Assembly: GCF_948329515.1 (NCBI RefSeq)
Contig: NZ_CAOJCN010000005.1
Location: 62,001 to 126,000, forward strand
DNA length: 64,000 nucleotides
DNA from: Cohnella rhizoplanae
GTDB taxonomy: Bacteria > Bacillota > Bacilli > Paenibacillales > Paenibacillaceae
Direction of reading: 5' to 3'
Shown here: piece after piece, positions 25,761 to 34,014 of the stretch
How the letters are laid out: each line of letters begins with the position of its first letter
How positions within the stretch are numbered: the first letter of the stretch is position 1
Program-made: the position numbers and the translations under genes
Notes under the pieces: model-generated
Databases searched by the model: none
What the model was told of the DNA's origin: nothing
The model's input: only the letters and a program-made list of their open reading frames with translations

Positions 25761-26219
25761 TTACTTCGCGGGCGCTTCCGGGAGCACGGCTTTCGCGACC
25801 AGCTTCTCCACGTCCGAGGGCTCGTCCGTATGCCGGCCGACGAGATGCGCGTCGTGCGGGAAGAAAACGACGAAAAAGCCGGGCGTCAACCACAGGGAAT
25901 TCTTGAACGGACGTACGCAGTCGCCGAAATAGGTGTCCCGTTCCGCGTCATAGCGCGTCGAATCGGTCAGTTCATCCGCTTGCGCCCACTCGACGTACTC
26001 CCGCCCCCGCAGTCCGACATGGATATCGACGTGGCGCCTGTGCGCCTCGAAACGCGCCCCGTCGAGCGGGCTCGTCGTGAATCGCACGAGGCTCGACTTC
26101 ACGCCGTCCGCCTGAACGGGCGTGCCTGCCGGTCCGCAGAGCAGCGCGCGCATCGCGGCCGCCAGCGGCGTATCTCCGTGCGCGTACAGGCCCATGCGGT
26201 CGATCCGGTCGTAGATCAC
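25761..26219 (-). CDS. nanQ: YhcH/YjgK/YiaL-family protein (sialic-acid anomerase type)
   Basis: The 152-residue cupin-fold protein carries the family segments HRRHVDIHVGLRGREYVEW and GFFVVFFPHDAHL, with the metal-binding histidines. In E. coli the sialic-acid operon member YhcH (NanQ) speeds anomerisation of N-acetylneuraminate, and the gene context here supports the same role. It starts at GTG (26219), four bases inside the end of the kinase gene (GTGA). GGGAGGG lies 7 bases upstream, so translation is coupled. It is the last gene of the operon. Confidence 0.85.
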   Translation of the reverse strand: MIYDRIDRMGLYAHGDTPLAAAMRALLCGPAGTPVQADGVKSSLVRFTTSPLDGARFEAHRRHVDIHVGLRGREYVEWAQADELTDSTRYDAERDTYFGDCVRPFKNSLWLTPGFFVVFFPHDAHLVGRHTDEPSDVEKLVAKAVLPEAPAK

Positions 26220-27244
26220 TCCGCGTCCCTCCCCGCCGGCTGCCAGACCTGCAACGCGGCGCCGATCATGCCGCTCCAATTGCCCCGGTACGCCGGCTCG
26301 ATGCGTACCCCCGCCATCAACGCGGGCATCGTCCGCTTCGCGGTCTCCGCCCGGATGCCGGCAAGCAGCGGCTCGCCCGCCTCCGCCAGGCCGCCGCCGA
26401 TGACGATGAGCTCCGGATTGAATGCGTGGATGAGCGAGGCCGCCGCGCTGCCGAGCGCAGCCGCGGCATCCCCGATGATCGCCGCCGCCGCAGGGTCGCC
26501 GCCGCGCCAGCGCTCGAATACCTCCCGCGCGTCCGCGCACCGGCCCGCGCCGCCCGATGCGGCGAGGCGCTCGTTCATCCGGTCGCGAATGCCGGTGCCC
26601 GAAGCGAAAAGCTCGAGGCAGCCCCGGCCCCCGCAGACGCAGGGCGCGCCCCGGAAGTCGACGCACAGATGGCCGAGCTCGCCCGCCGCGCCCCAGGCGC
26701 CGTGCAGGAGCGCGCCGTCCGCGACGACCGCGCCGCCGACGCCCGTGCCGAGCGCGAGACAGACGAAGCTCCGCACGCCGCGGGCTGCTCCAAGGCGCTG
26801 CTCCGTCAGCGCAAGCACGTTGACGTCGTTGTCCACGCGCACCGGCAGACGGTAGCGATCCTGCAGCAGCTCGCGCAGCGGCGTCCCCGCATAGCCGGGG
26901 ATCAGGTCCGACGCGGAGCGGATGCTTCCGCTCACCCGGTCGACCTGCCCGGCCGTACCGACCCCGATCCCTCTCCACGGCGCGTCAGCGCCGAGCGTCT
27001 CCGACATGAGGCGGTCGACGGCCGCGACCACGCGCTCGCCCGTGTCGGCCCTGCCCGCCATCGTATCGAGCGAGATGCGATGCAGCACGTTCCCTTCAGC
27101 GTCGACGACTCCCGCGTTGATCTTCGTTCCCCCGACATCGACGCCGACCGCATAGGCGCCGGCGCTTCGCGGCAGCTGGTCGGCACCTCCCGCGGGCTGG
27201 GCGCCGCTCCCCGCGCCTTGGCTCTGTTGCAGCATATCGCTCAT
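26216..27244 (-). CDS. nanK: ROK-family sugar kinase, probable N-acetylmannosamine kinase
   Basis: The 342-residue protein has the ATP-binding motif GVDVGGTKINAGVVD (from about residue 34), the catalytic aspartate in VRVDNDVNVLAL, and the ROK zinc motif CVCGGRGCLE. It should phosphorylate ManNAc from the lyase reaction to ManNAc-6-phosphate. The first 30 residues are a non-conserved Gln/Gly/Ala-rich leader. The ATG overlaps the epimerase stop by four bases. Without the operon context it could equally be a glucokinase-like ROK protein. Confidence 0.85.
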   Translation of the reverse strand: MSDMLQQSQGAGSGAQPAGGADQLPRSAGAYAVGVDVGGTKINAGVVDAEGNVLHRISLDTMAGRADTGERVVAAVDRLMSETLGADAPWRGIGVGTAGQVDRVSGSIRSASDLIPGYAGTPLRELLQDRYRLPVRVDNDVNVLALTEQRLGAARGVRSFVCLALGTGVGGAVVADGALLHGAWGAAGELGHLCVDFRGAPCVCGGRGCLELFASGTGIRDRMNERLAASGGAGRCADAREVFERWRGGDPAAAAIIGDAAAALGSAAASLIHAFNPELIVIGGGLAEAGEPLLAGIRAETAKRTMPALMAGVRIEPAYRGNWSGMIGAALQVWQPAGRDAE

Positions 27245-27948
27245 TCGGCCGGCCGCCTCCCCGGCACGTCCGCCGCGCGCATAGCCTTCACGTACCGTTC
27301 GGCGATGAGCTGCGGACGCGTGATCGCGCTGCCGACGACGACATGCGCGGCCCCCGCCTGCAGCGCCCTCGCGGCGTCCTCGGGCGTCCAGATCCGGCCT
27401 TCCGCGACGACGGGCGCGCGGACCGCCCGGCTCAGCGCCTCGACGAGCGCCAGATCCGGCGCTTCCTGCTGGCGGCTGTACGGCGTGTAACCGGACAACG
27501 TCGTGCCGATATAGTCCGCGCCGAGCGACTCCGCCGCCATGCCCTCCGCCAGCGTAGACACGTCCGCCATGACGGCGACGCCATGCTTCTGCGCATAGGC
27601 GATGAGCGGCTTGACCGCCTCCAGGCGGCCTTCGCGGTCGGTCATGTCCATCGCCACGATATCGGCGCCGGCGGCGACGATCGCGGCGACCTCAGTCAAG
27701 GTCGGGGTGATAAACACCGCCGAGCCCGGCATATCCCGCTTGATCAGGCCGATGACCGGCACCTGTACGGCCTGCTTGATCGTGAGTATATCGAATACCC
27801 CGTTCGTCCGAATGCCGACCGCGCCGGATTGTACGGCCGCGACCGCCATCTTGGCCATCGTATCCCCGCCGTGCAGCGGCTCGTGCGACAGCGCCTGGCA
27901 GGAGACGATCAGCCCGCCGGCCGGGAACAGCGACTTAGACGCCGCCAT
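27241..27948 (-). CDS. nanE: N-acetylmannosamine-6-phosphate 2-epimerase
   Basis: The 235-residue TIM-barrel enzyme converts ManNAc-6-P to GlcNAc-6-P. Family segments are GLIVSCQALSHEPLHGGDTM, GAVGIRTNG, PVIGLIKRD (catalytic lysine) and VVAEGRIWTPEDA. It overlaps the end of the lyase gene by 14 bases. GAGGAGG lies 9 bases before the ATG. It sits between the lyase and the ROK kinase, the textbook order. The next enzymes, NagA and NagB, are not in this window. Confidence 0.93.
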   Translation of the reverse strand: MAASKSLFPAGGLIVSCQALSHEPLHGGDTMAKMAVAAVQSGAVGIRTNGVFDILTIKQAVQVPVIGLIKRDMPGSAVFITPTLTEVAAIVAAGADIVAMDMTDREGRLEAVKPLIAYAQKHGVAVMADVSTLAEGMAAESLGADYIGTTLSGYTPYSRQQEAPDLALVEALSRAVRAPVVAEGRIWTPEDAARALQAGAAHVVVGSAITRPQLIAERYVKAMRAADVPGRRPAE

Positions 27949-28876
27949 GCGCCGCTGCCTCCTCTGCCTTTGCTTGCGCGACGAAGGCCGCGATCCGCGC
28001 GTCCAGCGCCGCGATCCGCGGCAGGTCCGCCTCCTCCACAGGCAGCAGCGGCATCCGCGGGCCGCCGATATCCAGTCCGCGATGGCGGAGCAGCGCCTTG
28101 CACGCGCCGTACAGCGAGGGATAGGCGAGCAGCTCCTTGATCAGCTCGTTCACGACGAACTGCCAGCGCTGCGCCTCCTCCATGCGACCCGCCCGGACGC
28201 ACGACTCGATGCGCAGGAACAGCTCCGGCATGACGCCGTACGTCCCGCCGATGCCGCCGTCCGCGCCGATCGCGCGCCCCGCGACGTACTGCTCGTCCGG
28301 GCCGTTCAATACGAGGAAGCCCTCGCCCCCGATCGCCTTGAACTGCTGCAGCTCGTAGGTGCTCTCGGCCGAGATCTTCACGCCGATCACCTTGGGCTGC
28401 GCGGCCATCGCCGCGAGCAGCTCCGGCGACAGGTGGAAGCCCGTCGTCTGCGGAATATGATAGATGATAAAGGGCAGCTCGGTGCTGTCTATGATCGCCT
28501 GCCAATGCGCCTGCACGCTGCGCGCGGACAGCCGATAGTAGATGGCCGGTACCGCGGAAACCGCGTGTGCGCCGATCCGCTCGGCATGCCGCGCCAGCTC
28601 GACGCTCTCGCGCGTCGACGGCGCGCCGACGTGCGCGATGACCGTCAGCTCGCCGCCGACCTCCGCCACGACGGCCTCCAGCGTTCTTTTCCGCTCGTCC
28701 GCCGTCTGGAGCATCCCTTCGCCGCTGCTGCCGCCGACGTATAGTCCCTTCACGCCGGCCGTCGCGTAGTAACGCGCCAGCTTGCGGGCGGCTTCCGCGC
28801 TCACCTCGCCCTGCTCGTCGTAGCAGGCGTACATCGCTACGATGATGCCCTTGAACCGTTCGATATCGTATGCCAT
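27935..28876 (-). CDS. nanA: N-acetylneuraminate lyase
   Basis: The 313-residue class I aldolase of the DapA/NanA family splits N-acetylneuraminate into ManNAc and pyruvate. It has the motif GLYVGGSSGEG, Tyr139 in YHIPQTTG and Schiff-base Lys167 in IGVKISAES. The segments NGPDEQ and GADGGIGGTYG match NanA better than DapA. The flanking epimerase and ROK kinase genes support the assignment. GGGGAGG lies 9 bases before the ATG. Confidence 0.9.
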   Translation of the reverse strand: MAYDIERFKGIIVAMYACYDEQGEVSAEAARKLARYYATAGVKGLYVGGSSGEGMLQTADERKRTLEAVVAEVGGELTVIAHVGAPSTRESVELARHAERIGAHAVSAVPAIYYRLSARSVQAHWQAIIDSTELPFIIYHIPQTTGFHLSPELLAAMAAQPKVIGVKISAESTYELQQFKAIGGEGFLVLNGPDEQYVAGRAIGADGGIGGTYGVMPELFLRIESCVRAGRMEEAQRWQFVVNELIKELLAYPSLYGACKALLRHRGLDIGGPRMPLLPVEEADLPRIAALDARIAAFVAQAKAEEAAAHGGV

Positions 28877-28906
28877 CCTGATCGTCCTCCCCTTGTTTCC
28901 TTCAAG

Positions 28907-29746
28907 TTACTTGACTGCGCCCATCGTGATGCCCTGAGTGAACGCCTTCTGGAACAGCACGAAGATCGCGATCATCGGCAGGGAAGCGATCGCCGCCCCG
29001 GCCATCAGCACGCCGTAAGGCGTCGTGTATTCGCCCTGCAGCGTCGCCACGCCGAGCGGCAGCGTCATCATGAGCGTCGAGCGGATCATGATGAGTTGGC
29101 TGAAGTAATCGTTCCAGCCGCCGACGAACGTGAAGATCGCGAGCGCGCCGATCGCCGGCTTCAGCATCGGGAGCATGATCGTCCCGAACATCCGCAGCTC
29201 CCCGCAGCCATCCATCTTGGCCGCCTCCATGAGCTCGCTCGGGATCGTCTGGGCGAACTGCTTCATGAGGAACACGCCGAACGGCCAGCCGATCGCGGGC
29301 AGGATGAGTCCTCTGTACGTGTTGATCCACCCGAAATCCGCGAGCATCGTGAACAGCGGCACGAGGATGACCTGCTTGGGCAGCGCCATCGCGGAGACGA
29401 AGAGGATGAAGATCAGGTTGCGGCCGGGGAACGACTTCTTCGCCAGCGCGTAACCGGCCATCGAGGCGACGATGCAGACGCCAAGCATCTCGCCCGCCGC
29501 CACCGCGAAGCTGTTGAACGTCCAGCGCGGCACGGGATTTTTGAACAAATCGATGAAGTTCTGTACCGTCGGCGCAAGCGGGAACCACTCGGGCGGGTAG
29601 GCCACGGCGACGTTCTGGATCTTGAAGGCCCCCGTGAGGATCCAGTAGAACGGAAAGATGAAGAATAACGCGGCCAGCACCAGCAACGCCGTCAGTAGCG
29701 GCCGGGTCAGGGACAGCCTGGATCTCGTTATCGTATGGTCGCTCAT
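28907..29746 (-). CDS. Carbohydrate ABC permease (MalG-like), sialic-acid operon
   Basis: The 279-residue membrane protein has six helices and the EAA loop SELMEAAKMDGCGELRMFGT. It ends FTQGITMGAVK, as in MalG-type CUT1 permeases. AGGAGGGG lies about 6 bases before the ATG. It is 10 bases downstream of the MalF-like gene and 30 bases upstream of nanA. In this context the importer probably carries free sialic acid or a sialylated oligosaccharide. Confidence 0.9.
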   Translation of the reverse strand: MSDHTITRSRLSLTRPLLTALLVLAALFFIFPFYWILTGAFKIQNVAVAYPPEWFPLAPTVQNFIDLFKNPVPRWTFNSFAVAAGEMLGVCIVASMAGYALAKKSFPGRNLIFILFVSAMALPKQVILVPLFTMLADFGWINTYRGLILPAIGWPFGVFLMKQFAQTIPSELMEAAKMDGCGELRMFGTIMLPMLKPAIGALAIFTFVGGWNDYFSQLIMIRSTLMMTLPLGVATLQGEYTTPYGVLMAGAAIASLPMIAIFVLFQKAFTQGITMGAVK

Positions 29747-29756
29747 GCTGCCCCTC

Positions 29757-30659
29757 CTAATACTCGACGTCGCTGCCGAAGTACTTGAATTGAATGAATG
29801 AAATAATGCCGATAACGATCGCCAGCATGACGCCCATCGCCGAAGCGACGCCGAAGTGGCCCAGCTTGAAGGCTTGCTCGTACACGCCGTACATGACGGT
29901 CGAGGTGCTGTACATCGGCCCGCCGCTGGTCAGCAGCTGGATAATCGCGAAGCACTGGAAAGTGTTGATCGTCGTGATGACGATGATATATAGGTTCGTT
30001 GGCATCAGCATCGGCCAAATGATTTTCCTGAATATCACCCAGGGCGTCGCCCTGTCGATCTGTGCAGCCTCGATGTAGGAGGCCGGAATGTTGCCGAGGG
30101 AAGCCACGTAGAGAATGATCGGCTGTCCGACCGAGGTCGTGACGAGCACGGCAATGATCGAGAGCAGCGCGGTCCGCGTGTCCCCCAGCCAGGCGACGGG
30201 CTCGGCGCCGAACAAGCCGGTGACGTAGTTCAGCAGACCGTAGTTGGGATGGTAGATCGATGCCCAGACGACGGTGATGCTGACGACGGACGAGACGGCG
30301 GGCAGATAGAACACGGCTCGGAAAAAGGAACGGCCGAACGCTCTCATCTTGTAGATGCTCATCGCGACGAACAGCGAGAACGCGATGACGGCCGGCACGG
30401 TCACGAGGACGAGGAGCAGCGTATTGCGCATCGACTTGAAAAAGACGTCGTCCCGCAGCAAGTTGCGATAATTGTCCAAGCCTACATAATCGAAGTCGCT
30501 TAGCGAATAGTCAAAAAAGCTGATATATATGCCTTTGCCCATCGGATAAACGACGAACAACAGGAAGAAACCGAGCGCGGGCAGCAAAAACAGATAGCTT
30601 GCCAGCCATTCCCGCCAAGGCTTGCGTCTTCTGGGCGCATGGAGAGCCGCGGTTGACAT
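29757..30659 (-). CDS. Carbohydrate ABC permease (MalF-like), sialic-acid operon
   Basis: The 300-residue membrane protein has six helices, the EAA loop SYIEAAQIDRATPWVIFRKI and the TSGGPMYSTSTVMYGVYE segment typical of MalF-like CUT1 subunits. Asp-Arg replaces the usual Asp-Gly in the EAA loop, a small departure. AAGGAG lies 9 bases before the ATG. It follows the solute-binding protein gene after 80 bases. Confidence 0.9.
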   Translation of the reverse strand: MSTAALHAPRRRKPWREWLASYLFLLPALGFFLLFVVYPMGKGIYISFFDYSLSDFDYVGLDNYRNLLRDDVFFKSMRNTLLLVLVTVPAVIAFSLFVAMSIYKMRAFGRSFFRAVFYLPAVSSVVSITVVWASIYHPNYGLLNYVTGLFGAEPVAWLGDTRTALLSIIAVLVTTSVGQPIILYVASLGNIPASYIEAAQIDRATPWVIFRKIIWPMLMPTNLYIIVITTINTFQCFAIIQLLTSGGPMYSTSTVMYGVYEQAFKLGHFGVASAMGVMLAIVIGIISFIQFKYFGSDVEY

Positions 30660-30739
30660 TCTCTTTCACTCCTTCACCCGGTCGCGACAGGGGAGCGGCC
30701 CCCTCTCGGCTTGCCGCTCCCCTGCGCTGACGGGATACG

Positions 30740-32140
30740 TTACTTGCCAGCCTTCGCCTTCGCGTCCGCGATCGCCTTGTTCGCCTTCTCCGCGAAGGCG
30801 TCGAGCGCCTCCTTCCCTGTCGAGGCGCCGAGCAGGGCGCGTTGCAATTCAGGGAACCAGAACGTGCGGATGTCCGCGTAGCCGTCCGCTACGGTAGGCG
30901 GGTCCGTGATGAACTTGCGGGCGAGCTCGGAATACTTGTACTCGCTGTCGTCGCCGTACAGCCCCGTGACGGAGTTCCGCACCGACAGACCGCCCGTCTG
31001 GATAATGTTCTTTTTGCCCCATACCTCGTCGTTCGCGACGAAGTCGACCAGTTTTTTGGCTGCCTCGACCTTCTCCGCGCTGTCGTTGTCGAAGATCGCC
31101 ATGCCGCCGACATACGGCTCGAGCTTCGGCTCGGAGCCGTCAAGCGTAGGGAACGGCAGCAGCACTTCCTCGAACGGCACCTTTTTGTTCGGGACGTTCT
31201 GCGCCTTGAGCACGGCCGAGTAGTTCAGCGTGAAGGCGAGCTTGCCCTGCAGGAACAGGTCGTTGACGTCCGCGGCCGCCAGCGATGCGGCTCCGGATAC
31301 GACCAGGCCGTCCTTCGAGCCTTTGACGATCCAGTCGAGCGCCTTGGCGGCATTGTCCGTATTGATCGCCACCTTGCCGTTATCCTCGCTCAGGAAGCGG
31401 GATACGCCTAGGTTGGCGATGTAAGCCCGAGTCCCTTGGTCGCCTGCCTGGCTCTTCGCGAAGAAGCCCGAAGGGATGACATCCGGCGCTTTTTCCTTGA
31501 CCGCCTGCAGCGCCTTCTCGTATTCGGCCAGCGTCCAGGTGCGGTCCGGCTTGTCGAGCGGCAGCAGATCCAGCGCGCCGATCTTCTCGAAGACGGTCTT
31601 GTTGACGGCCATCAGGAAAGGCGCGGTGTTGATCGGGTACATATAGATCTGGTCGCCGACCGAGGACTGCTTCCAGAAGGCATCGGAGATGTCGCTCTTG
31701 ACTTCGTCCGTCACCATGTCGTTGAGCGGCGCGAGCAGGCCCTTCTTGCCCCAGTCGACGATCCGCCCCGGGGCGTCGTAGATGACGTCGGGCGCCGAGT
31801 TCGTGGCGATGGCGACGTTCAGCTTTTCCGGGCCGCCGTCGAAGGTGATCATCTCGAGATTGACCTTGATGTTCGGATACTTCCCGTTAAAGGCGGCGAT
31901 GATCTGCTTCTCGTATTTTCCGACCTCGCCGTCGAGTGCCTGATAGTTCGGGAAGTTCCACCATGTGATCTCGACGGGCTTGGCCTCTGCCGATGCCGTG
32001 CCCGATGCCCCCGCAGCGCTGCCTGCCGAGCCGGACGGCGTCGCGCCGTTCGAATTGGAGTTGCCGCTGCAGCCTGCCAGCATCGTCAGTACGAGTCCTG
32101 CGCCGATGACGGCTCCGAGCTTGTTTCTAATCGCTGCCAT
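30740..32140 (-). CDS. Solute-binding lipoprotein of the sialic-acid operon transporter
   Basis: The 466-residue protein has a signal peptide with lipobox LAGC (Cys24) and a Ser/Gly/Ala linker. A type 1 solute-binding domain beginning VEITWWNFPNYQALDGEV follows. It is the first gene of the operon and delivers substrate to the two permeases encoded next. The aromatic-rich TWWNFPNY segment is usual in CUT1 binding proteins. GGGGGGAACG lies directly upstream of the ATG. The ligand is inferred from the catabolic genes. Confidence 0.9.
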   Translation of the reverse strand: MAAIRNKLGAVIGAGLVLTMLAGCSGNSNSNGATPSGSAGSAAGASGTASAEAKPVEITWWNFPNYQALDGEVGKYEKQIIAAFNGKYPNIKVNLEMITFDGGPEKLNVAIATNSAPDVIYDAPGRIVDWGKKGLLAPLNDMVTDEVKSDISDAFWKQSSVGDQIYMYPINTAPFLMAVNKTVFEKIGALDLLPLDKPDRTWTLAEYEKALQAVKEKAPDVIPSGFFAKSQAGDQGTRAYIANLGVSRFLSEDNGKVAINTDNAAKALDWIVKGSKDGLVVSGAASLAAADVNDLFLQGKLAFTLNYSAVLKAQNVPNKKVPFEEVLLPFPTLDGSEPKLEPYVGGMAIFDNDSAEKVEAAKKLVDFVANDEVWGKKNIIQTGGLSVRNSVTGLYGDDSEYKYSELARKFITDPPTVADGYADIRTFWFPELQRALLGASTGKEALDAFAEKANKAIADAKAKAGK

Positions 32141-32212
32141 ACCGTTCCCCCCCGTGCCATGATTGATTTGTCGGAATTTGCGGGCCCCGCTTCCTTAATC
32201 AAGCATACGGCT

Positions 32213-32226
32213 TGCAACCGTTTGCG
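32213..32226. promoter_or_regulatory. Weak CcpA/LacI-like palindrome upstream of the sialic-acid operon
   Basis: TGCAACCGTTTGCG is a GCAA..TTGC palindrome about 75 bases upstream of the solute-binding protein start, in the region shared with the divergent response regulator. It departs from the cre consensus at three positions, so binding by CcpA is uncertain. Confidence 0.3.
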
Positions 32227-32357
32227 AAAATACCCCATCCTTTACTTCCGGGGTCCGATTCTGACTATTTGCTCCCCGGCTCGCTTGACGGCCCTAAAAC
32301 GTCCTTTCTTCAAGTATAATGGGGTTCATAAGCCGTCGCCGGCGAAATTCAGCGGCC

Positions 32358-34010
32358 ATGCAGCCAGAGGTGATCCATACGTACAAGCTGATGATTGTAG
32401 AGGACGAGCCGCTCATTCGCGAGGGACTGAAGCTTTACTTCGACTGGCCGGAGCTCGGCGTGACCGAGATCTTCGAGGCTGAAAACGGAACGGAGGGCAT
32501 AGAGGTCGCCCTGCGCGAGCGGCCCGATCTCGTCCTGACGGACATCCGGATGCCCGAGCTCGGCGGCCTGGAGATGATCGAGCGCCTGCATCCCGCGCTG
32601 CCCGATGCCAGGTACGTGATCCTGACAGGATACAACGACTTCGCGTACGCGCAGCAGGCGATCCGGCTCGGCCGCATCTCGGCGTATCTGCTGAAGCCCC
32701 TGCAGTACGAGGAGAGCCTGGCCGCCATCCGGGATTGTCTGGAAGCGCTTGCCGCCGAGCGTGCGGCCAGCGCGGCCGGCACGTTGCGTGCGGAGGCGCA
32801 TGACGCGCTGCAGGGCGGCTTGCTCGTCAAGTCGTTGTTGGACGGCGAGGATGACGGCAGAGCAGAGCGCTGGCTCGCCTCCGCCGGCTTCGACACGCCG
32901 CTCGCATACCGCCCGCTCGTGCTCGCCTACATTCCCGAGATCGGAGCGCAGGCGGGACACCAATGGCAGGCGCTCGCCGAAGCGCTGCTCGGATCGGCCG
33001 TCTCCGCGCTGTACCCCGATTGCCCCGGCACGCGCACGCTCTGCTATTTTCATCGCCGAACGTTGTACGCGCTCGCGATCGTGCGGTGCGAAGGAGGCGC
33101 GGCCGACCTTGCGCCGGACGCAGCTCGAATCGAGCAAGCGATGCGCGAGTCGGCCGGCGGCCTCGCTCCCTGCTTCTACCTGTCGGCCGGCGCGGCGGCG
33201 ACCGTGCCCGGGGAGGCTGCGGGCGGGTGGAGGCAAGCGGAGCGGCTGCTCATCGGCCGCTTCTTCTACCCGGACCGCCGCTTCTTCGCGCAGCCGAGAG
33301 AGGCGCCAGTGGTAACGGGCGGGCGGCCGCCGCATGGGCTGGATCCCAAGGACAAGGCGATGCTCGCGGCCTGCCTGGCGCATGAGCAGAGCGACGCCGA
33401 GGAGACCCGCCGATGGCTGCGCGAGCTGGGGCTTCGCTCCGCGCAAGCGGATGCGAAGCAGACGCCCGACCGCTGGCTGGCCTTAATTCAGGAGATCGTA
33501 GGCGACTGTCTGCGCTTCGCGTACAAGCACGGCATCGAGGTCGAGGAGATCTATTCGGTCACGCTGCTGGACTTGTCCTTCGTCGCGGACTTCCGGGACG
33601 CGGAGCGGCTGTTCGGCTGGCTCGCGGAATGGATCGTCCAGCTTGGCGCCGTCTACCGGGCCGGGAAGAGCCGCCCCGCGCCGCAGGATGCGCTCATTTT
33701 CGAACAGATCGAAGCGTTCGTGACGCAGCGCCTGAACGAAGACGTGACGCTGCAGATGGTCGCCGACCGCTTTTATTACAACCCTTCCTATCTGAGCCGG
33801 CTCTTCAAGAGCAAGCTGAATATCAATTATCTGGCCTTCGTCACGGAGATCCGCGTCCGCCATGCGAAGCGCTATCTGGAAAATCCGAAGCTGCTCGTAA
33901 CCGAAGTGTGCGCGATGTGCGGCTACAAGAGCTACAAGCACTTCGTGAAGACGTTCCGCAGCGTCGCCGGGATGTCGCCGACCGAATACCGCAAGCAGAT
34001 GGGAACGTGA
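32358..34010 (+). CDS. YesN-type response regulator with AraC DNA-binding domain
   Basis: The 550-residue protein has a receiver domain (about 10-130) with phospho-acceptor Asp62 in VLTDIRMPELGG and the Lys switch in LLKPLQYEE. A long helical middle region follows, then an AraC-type double helix-turn-helix (about 450-550) ending KHFVKTFRSVAGMSPTEYRK. It probably activates the divergent sialic-acid operon. An in-frame ATG at 32319 overlaps a perfect TATAAT box, so the ATG at 32358 is preferred, although its ribosome-binding site is weak. GTG at 32367 is another option. Confidence 0.88.
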   Translation: MQPEVIHTYKLMIVEDEPLIREGLKLYFDWPELGVTEIFEAENGTEGIEVALRERPDLVLTDIRMPELGGLEMIERLHPALPDARYVILTGYNDFAYAQQAIRLGRISAYLLKPLQYEESLAAIRDCLEALAAERAASAAGTLRAEAHDALQGGLLVKSLLDGEDDGRAERWLASAGFDTPLAYRPLVLAYIPEIGAQAGHQWQALAEALLGSAVSALYPDCPGTRTLCYFHRRTLYALAIVRCEGGAADLAPDAARIEQAMRESAGGLAPCFYLSAGAAATVPGEAAGGWRQAERLLIGRFFYPDRRFFAQPREAPVVTGGRPPHGLDPKDKAMLAACLAHEQSDAEETRRWLRELGLRSAQADAKQTPDRWLALIQEIVGDCLRFAYKHGIEVEEIYSVTLLDLSFVADFRDAERLFGWLAEWIVQLGAVYRAGKSRPAPQDALIFEQIEAFVTQRLNEDVTLQMVADRFYYNPSYLSRLFKSKLNINYLAFVTEIRVRHAKRYLENPKLLVTEVCAMCGYKSYKHFVKTFRSVAGMSPTEYRKQMGT

Positions 34011-34014
34011 CGAG

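Noticed and set aside
27935..28876. Dihydrodipicolinate synthase (dapA) as the identity of the aldolase
   Set aside because: Residues such as YHIPQTTG and NGPDEQ and the nanE/nanK/yhcH neighbours favour N-acetylneuraminate lyase.
32285..32320. TTGACG plus TATAAT as a promoter for the response regulator at 32358
   Set aside because: The -10 box is perfect, but the spacer would be 24 bases, too long. The -10 may still be used with an activator, so I only use it to argue against an ATG at 32319.
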